Source of the DNA: Megaleporinus macrocephalus
Taxonomy: Eukaryota > Chordata > Actinopteri > Characiformes > Anostomidae
Length of the DNA: 64,000 bases
Direction of reading: 5' to 3'
Assembly (NCBI GenBank): GCA_021613375.1
Contig: CM038702.1
Span: 29,653,349 to 29,717,348, forward strand
Shown: in pieces, positions 59,690-64,000 of the stretch
How the letters are laid out: the number at the start of each line of letters is the position of its first letter
Numbering within the stretch: position 1 is the first letter of the stretch
Program-made: the position numbers and the translations under genes
The notes under the pieces: generated by a model
Told to the model about the DNA's origin: nothing
What the model saw: only the letters and a program-made list of their open reading frames with translations
Databases searched by the model: none

Positions 59690-61930
59690 CTTATATGGCA
59701 AAGACAGTTTCTTCTTTACCATCCATATTCCTCTCCAATCTGCGATCCCTTGAGAGCAAAATCGAAGAACTACTTCTGCTCAAACATACCGACAAGTGTT
59801 TTAGCCACATCTGCCCTCTGCTTTATGGAGAGCTGCCTTTCCGGCTTTTAGCTGCACAGAGCAAACCAAGAGGCAAACCAAGAGGCAAAAGCAAGAGGTA
59901 GAGTAGTCTGTTTCTATATCAAGAATGCTGGAGTAAAGATGTCACCATGCTTCCCTTTATCTAGAGTCCCTTCTTATCAACTGTAAACTGTTCTATTCTT
60001 CCAGAGAGTTTTCTTTCCCTCTTAACGGTGTTTACACCTTGCTGCAAATGCACATGTGCAGCATGCAAAAACATAAGGAAAGTAAAAAGTGAGAATCCAG
60101 ATTTGCTGTGAATCAGTCTGGGGAACTTTATGCATATCCTGCAAAGGAAATGCCCAAATACACACCAAGTCGCTTGTGCAACAAGAGACTGAAACATTTT
60201 GATTCACTGTTACACCACTATTAAAAAGGCGGTCACACCAGCAACTCTTAGGTACCACAGTTTCATCTGTTGTAACTTCGTCTTTTGCCGTCAAAATGAA
60301 GAGGGAGACCAGACAGAGTTTCAAGCTTGTTTAATTGTGGTACCGTCTTAGCCCTGATCAGGAGCTGTTCAGGATCTGGTCTGATCTGAACTGGTCTGCG
60401 TATGGTGTCTTATAGCGGCCGGCCTTCTATTGCCCTCGGGTCACATGGGCTTCTCCGGGCCGTCTCTGGGCCAGCTGTTATCTCCTGGTGGAGGGGCTCT
60501 TGAGCCCTGGGGTGTCTAAAGATAACATCGCAGGGTCTGGCTCTCGAGCTTTAAATTGCCTGTCATAAAGGAACCCCACTGTCCGGGGACAATAAAACCA
60601 GGACGCTCTCGCACTCTTCTGGCCACCTGTCTTTAACAACCGCCATAGTGTGTTTTTCCCAAAATATAATCCAAATAAGATTAATACAAGCTAAAAGTTA
60701 TATAAAGAAAAAGATACATCACATCCATACCGGCAAAAACTCAAATTCAACAAGTCTGTCCGGTGTGCGGACCAGTCAACCAGTGTAGACATTAAGGGGT
60801 GCTTTGAATTCACAAACTGGACTGTTTTTGAAGATGCGACAGACTAGATGAATACATAGACAACATGAGGTTATACATCAGTTTCTGCAAGAACAGCCAT
60901 AGAGTGTTTGTGAACTTTAGCTCAGCATTTAACATCATAGTGCCGGAGTTGCTTCAGAACAAAATGTCCCAGCTATTTAAAACATTTCACTGCCACTTGT
61001 ACTTTGCATGACTTTGTATGAGACAAATCAACAAATAAACCTTTCCTACTGGGGTACCACAAGGTTGTGTGCTCTCACATCTTTTGTTCAGCCTCTACAC
61101 CAATGACTGTGTATCTAAAGAACCTGAAGTTGATGTTACCATGGCGAGCCACATAGCCAACAGCGATAAGTCTGCCTAGAGAAATAAGGGGTTGAACAGC
61201 TGGTCTCCTGGTCACCCTAAAGGCAGAATAGATGGTAGTGGACTTCAGGTGCAACCTTGCCTACCTACCTCAACATCAACGATCTGAAAGAGGAACATAC
61301 CCACTTCTGAAAAAGCAAAGTATTTTCTTCCTGAAACAAGCTAAGAAAGTCTGTTGCAGAAACTGATATACCAGTTCTGCACAGCGATCATCAAGCCCAT
61401 CCTGACATTACCCATAACCATCTAGTTTGGTTCGCCCACCTCTCAACAACAAGCCAAACTCCAGTGCATAATCAGGACAGCAGAGCCGATCATTTGACAT
61501 CTGCGGACCTGAGGACATCTGCAACAGTGGCGTGATGGAGCATGCTGGCTTAATTACAGCTGATTCCTTTTCTTTTCTCCAAGGAACTAGCTGTGAAGAT
61601 CCTGAAATTTGCAGACGACACCACTGTGGTAGGACTCATAGACAACGGCGATGAGTCTGCCTACATAAAGGAAGTTGAGCAGCTGGTCTTCTGGTGCAGC
61701 AGCAATTACCTGTTACTCAACACACAAAAGACAGTAGAGATGGTAGTGGACTTCAAACGCAACATGTCATACATGTCATTCATGTGTGCCTCACCAAGAC
61801 AAATTCCTTGTATGTGTAACATACTTGGTGAAATAAACGATTATGATTATGATTCTGGACACTTTTTCCAGGCACTTTCCTTTTGTAGAAGACTCAGGAC
61901 CATCAAAATCAGTATGATTGCTTTTTTTTG
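59690..61930 (+). mobile_element. Decayed L2/Rex1-like LINE, endonuclease to reverse transcriptase
   Basis: Plus strand, broken frames. Endonuclease entry SLPSIFLSNLRSLESKIEEL (59710), SALCFMESCLSG (59808-59845), VVCFYIKNA (59905), HCYTTIKKA (60205). Past an insertion: RQKLKFNKSVR (60731), CFEFTNWTVFEDATD (60800), FVNFSSAFNIIVPELLQNK (60910), GVPQGCVLSHLLFSLYTNDC (61050-61110) and the catalytic block LKFADDTTVVGLIDNGDESA (61602). A second diverged copy of the post-FADD segment at 61150-61260 shows internal duplication or two fused copies. Not functional. Confidence 0.83.
60300..60727. mobile_element. LTR-like or unclassified insertion inside the LINE relic
   Basis: Separates two parts of the LINE that are adjacent in intact copies. 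It is GC-rich (CGGCCGGCCTTC near 60416), contains CAATAAAACCAGGACGCTCT near 60590 followed by a CT-rich stretch, as in the R region of a retroviral-type LTR. No coding sequence; exact ends and target duplication not resolved. Could also be another insertion type. Confidence 0.4.
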
Positions 61931-64000
61931 ACACACTTTAAACTTAAACTCTGAACTAAAATAAACCAACAGACCTCCATTACTGTATTACAGTAACACT
62001 TACATTAAGTCTTGTGTTAAATACATACTTGCACAGCTGTATAGATGTTAAACCTTGCAATGTTAATCATTCTGTAATATTATGTATATGATTTCTGTAT
62101 ATGAACTTTTCTATGTCTAATCAGACCAACAAATATTCACATTTATCTCCAGCTCTTTATTATTCTTTTTATATTTTGTCTTTTTTTTTATTAAGATGAG
62201 TGGTCTAACATAAGTTGGGTTCACTATAATTATTTTTTACATTGATCTTAGGCAGGGATTGTAATTCTGAAAAGTCTGGTAAATACAAGCCACTGATAAA
62301 ATCCTTTTAGTTATAAGCAAGTTTTAAAAAGAGCTTCTAGTGTAACTTTGTTCAATTAATATTAGTCACCATATGTTTCCTTTCCAGTTTTACTGTGTTC
62401 TTGGTATTAAGTTGTTAAAAAGTCAAAATACTAATTTCACTGACATTGCTTATGATGCTCAGTGGTCTTCCACCACTTGTACTTGTTTAATGAATGGTGT
62501 CCTAAGGTGACCAGACATCCTTGTTTTTGGTGGCCTGTCCCCAGAAATGTCCCTGTTTTCAACTGTGGATTAAAACACACCAGAAAGTCCTGAGAAACAC
62601 CTTCAGCAGAGCAGATGGGCAAATGTCTTGCGTTATGATTGTTTTTGTCAACAGAGGGGACTGCTGCCATAAACTAACCACTTCTACCACTTGCTCGCCT
62701 AGTTTTAGAGAATGTTGCTATGTAAAACTCAAGCAGGAGCTAGCAAGTATGAAAGATGTCCACAACACAGCACAAACATTGCTTGACACAGTGTAACCCA
62801 CTAACAAGCTGTGGTGGGGTTATGGGGTTATCTGATTTGCATAGACATACAGTGTACTTTAATGAAGGCTACCAGGCGATCCACAAACTGTTTTTTTTGG
62901 GTTTTTTTTACTGTGACATTTTTTCAGCTGTCCGTATATGAAGTTGCTAGCAGTCATGTCTGTTCCTTCAGAAATGAAGGTTGTCCTGGATTTGCCCAGA
63001 AACATATTTAAAATGATTATGAGTTATGGAATCTACCACTGAATATTTGTGGTAAATGCTTTTCTTCCTCATCCCTGCCTAATCTACTAGCTGTAACTTT
63101 TAAGAACCTTTTGTCTTAGTGACTTTTTTTCTAACACACAAGGGGCAATATTAATTTTACATTTTTTTATAGAGTGGTCCATAGTGGTCCATACCATATC
63201 CTCGCCATGGTACTGTTTCTAACACAGTTCTGAAAGTTGCTTAGTTAGTACCCAGTTTTATCAGTCAGCCTTTTGCACTCAGATTTTCATTTTAGTGATC
63301 TACTTTTCTACTACCGGTGGTTTTAGCAGGGTCTACATATAGAACAGGCTGCTCATAGCCAATTTGCCTCAGACAAGTCTTTGACCTTGCCAAGTCTTGC
63401 TTCTGTCAAATACATTTTCTCTGAACCAGCTGCGGTTTCACCAGCAGTGGCTGCTGTTGACTCAGCGTTAAAGGCAGCACCCTGTCTCTTTTCCACTGTG
63501 TAGCTGGTTCCCATAGCAACAGCAGACATGGCAAGCTGCACGTTGCCAAAGTGCACGGCTCAGCCTTGCTGCACTGCCAGACTGTCAGCTGCCTCAGAGA
63601 GAGAGAAAGAAGGGGTGCCTATGAAAAGAAGAGTTTGACAGGAGACATAGTGAAAGAGAGTGAAAGTGAGCCAGAAGAACTCTGAATGGATTTTATACAC
63701 AGAAGGAAGCACTAGGAGGTGTGAAAGTGAAGATACAAAGGGGGCTTTAAAGCTCATAGGAGATGAAGTGAGAAAAACTATAAATAGACTAAGTAGACAC
63801 CGTCCATTATGATTCCACTACTCTTTGTTGTAAAAGTTTATTGTAAGTATTGTAAGTTATAAATTAAGTAAGCTTCTTATTCTTCACCTTGTTATTCCTA
63901 AAAAGCATTTCTTCCTAAAAAAAATGTCTGTAGGCATGTGAAGACACCCGAAACCGCACTCTTTTTTTTAAGTGTCACACTGAGGGCCAGTATGTAGTCA
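61931..64000. other. Right flank, no supported gene
   Basis: AT-rich until about 63340, then moderately GC-rich (63340-63700). 62495-62560 (GGTGACCAGACATCCTTG) matches the style of a common fish repeat. A 67-codon minus-strand frame (63353-63556) has no family I recognise. Confidence 0.5.

Noticed and set aside
63353..63757. Minus-strand frames of 67 and 65 codons at the right edge
   Set aside because: Composition is suggestive but there is no recognisable family, promoter or splice context; the window ends too soon to judge.

Overview
The window looks like a piece of a teleost fish genome. Coding sequence is split into short exons with GT/AG borders, introns are AT-rich, and the interspersed repeats are those usual in bony fish: hAT and Tc1/mariner DNA transposons, LINE fragments, a tRNA-derived SINE and many microsatellites. 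I could not fix the species; the repeat mix would suit an otophysan (tetra, catfish or cyprinid relatives), but that is a guess.

Two plus-strand protein genes are present. From 963 to 36797 lie fourteen exons of a kainate-type ionotropic glutamate receptor. The C-terminal ETMA motif and the tail sequence identify it as grik2 (GluK2). Its first exons (signal peptide and the start of the amino-terminal domain) are upstream of the window; everything from the amino-terminal domain to the stop codon is here, in about 36 kb. From about 44.4 kb to 57.1 kb lies naga, lysosomal alpha-N-acetylgalactosaminidase: eight coding exons (47397-56222) encoding 438 residues, with a probable non-coding first exon and a TATA-less promoter carrying two MiT/TFE M-box sites.

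The most notable signal is in the grik2 introns. All three adenosines recoded by A-to-I editing in mammalian GluK2 (I/V and Y/C in membrane segment M1, Q/R in the pore loop) are in the unedited state in the DNA. For each edited exon the following intron holds a distant stretch that is its near reverse complement: 27552-27604 for the M1 sites and 31220-31268 for the Q/R site. These look like the editing complementary sequences that would form the ADAR substrate.

The rest is repeats. grik2 introns hold two minisatellites, two consecutive long hairpins (one with 56-bp perfect arms), two hAT elements with clean 8-bp target duplications (one nested in another repeat, with a BED-finger relic), Tc1 relics and a LINE 3' fragment. 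Between the genes are a four-copy tandem repeat with an inverted fifth copy (41.0-41.8 kb) and a decayed minus-strand LINE (41.8-44.1 kb). Downstream of naga a plus-strand LINE relic (59.7-61.9 kb) is interrupted by an LTR-like insertion. The last 2 kb contain no gene I can support.
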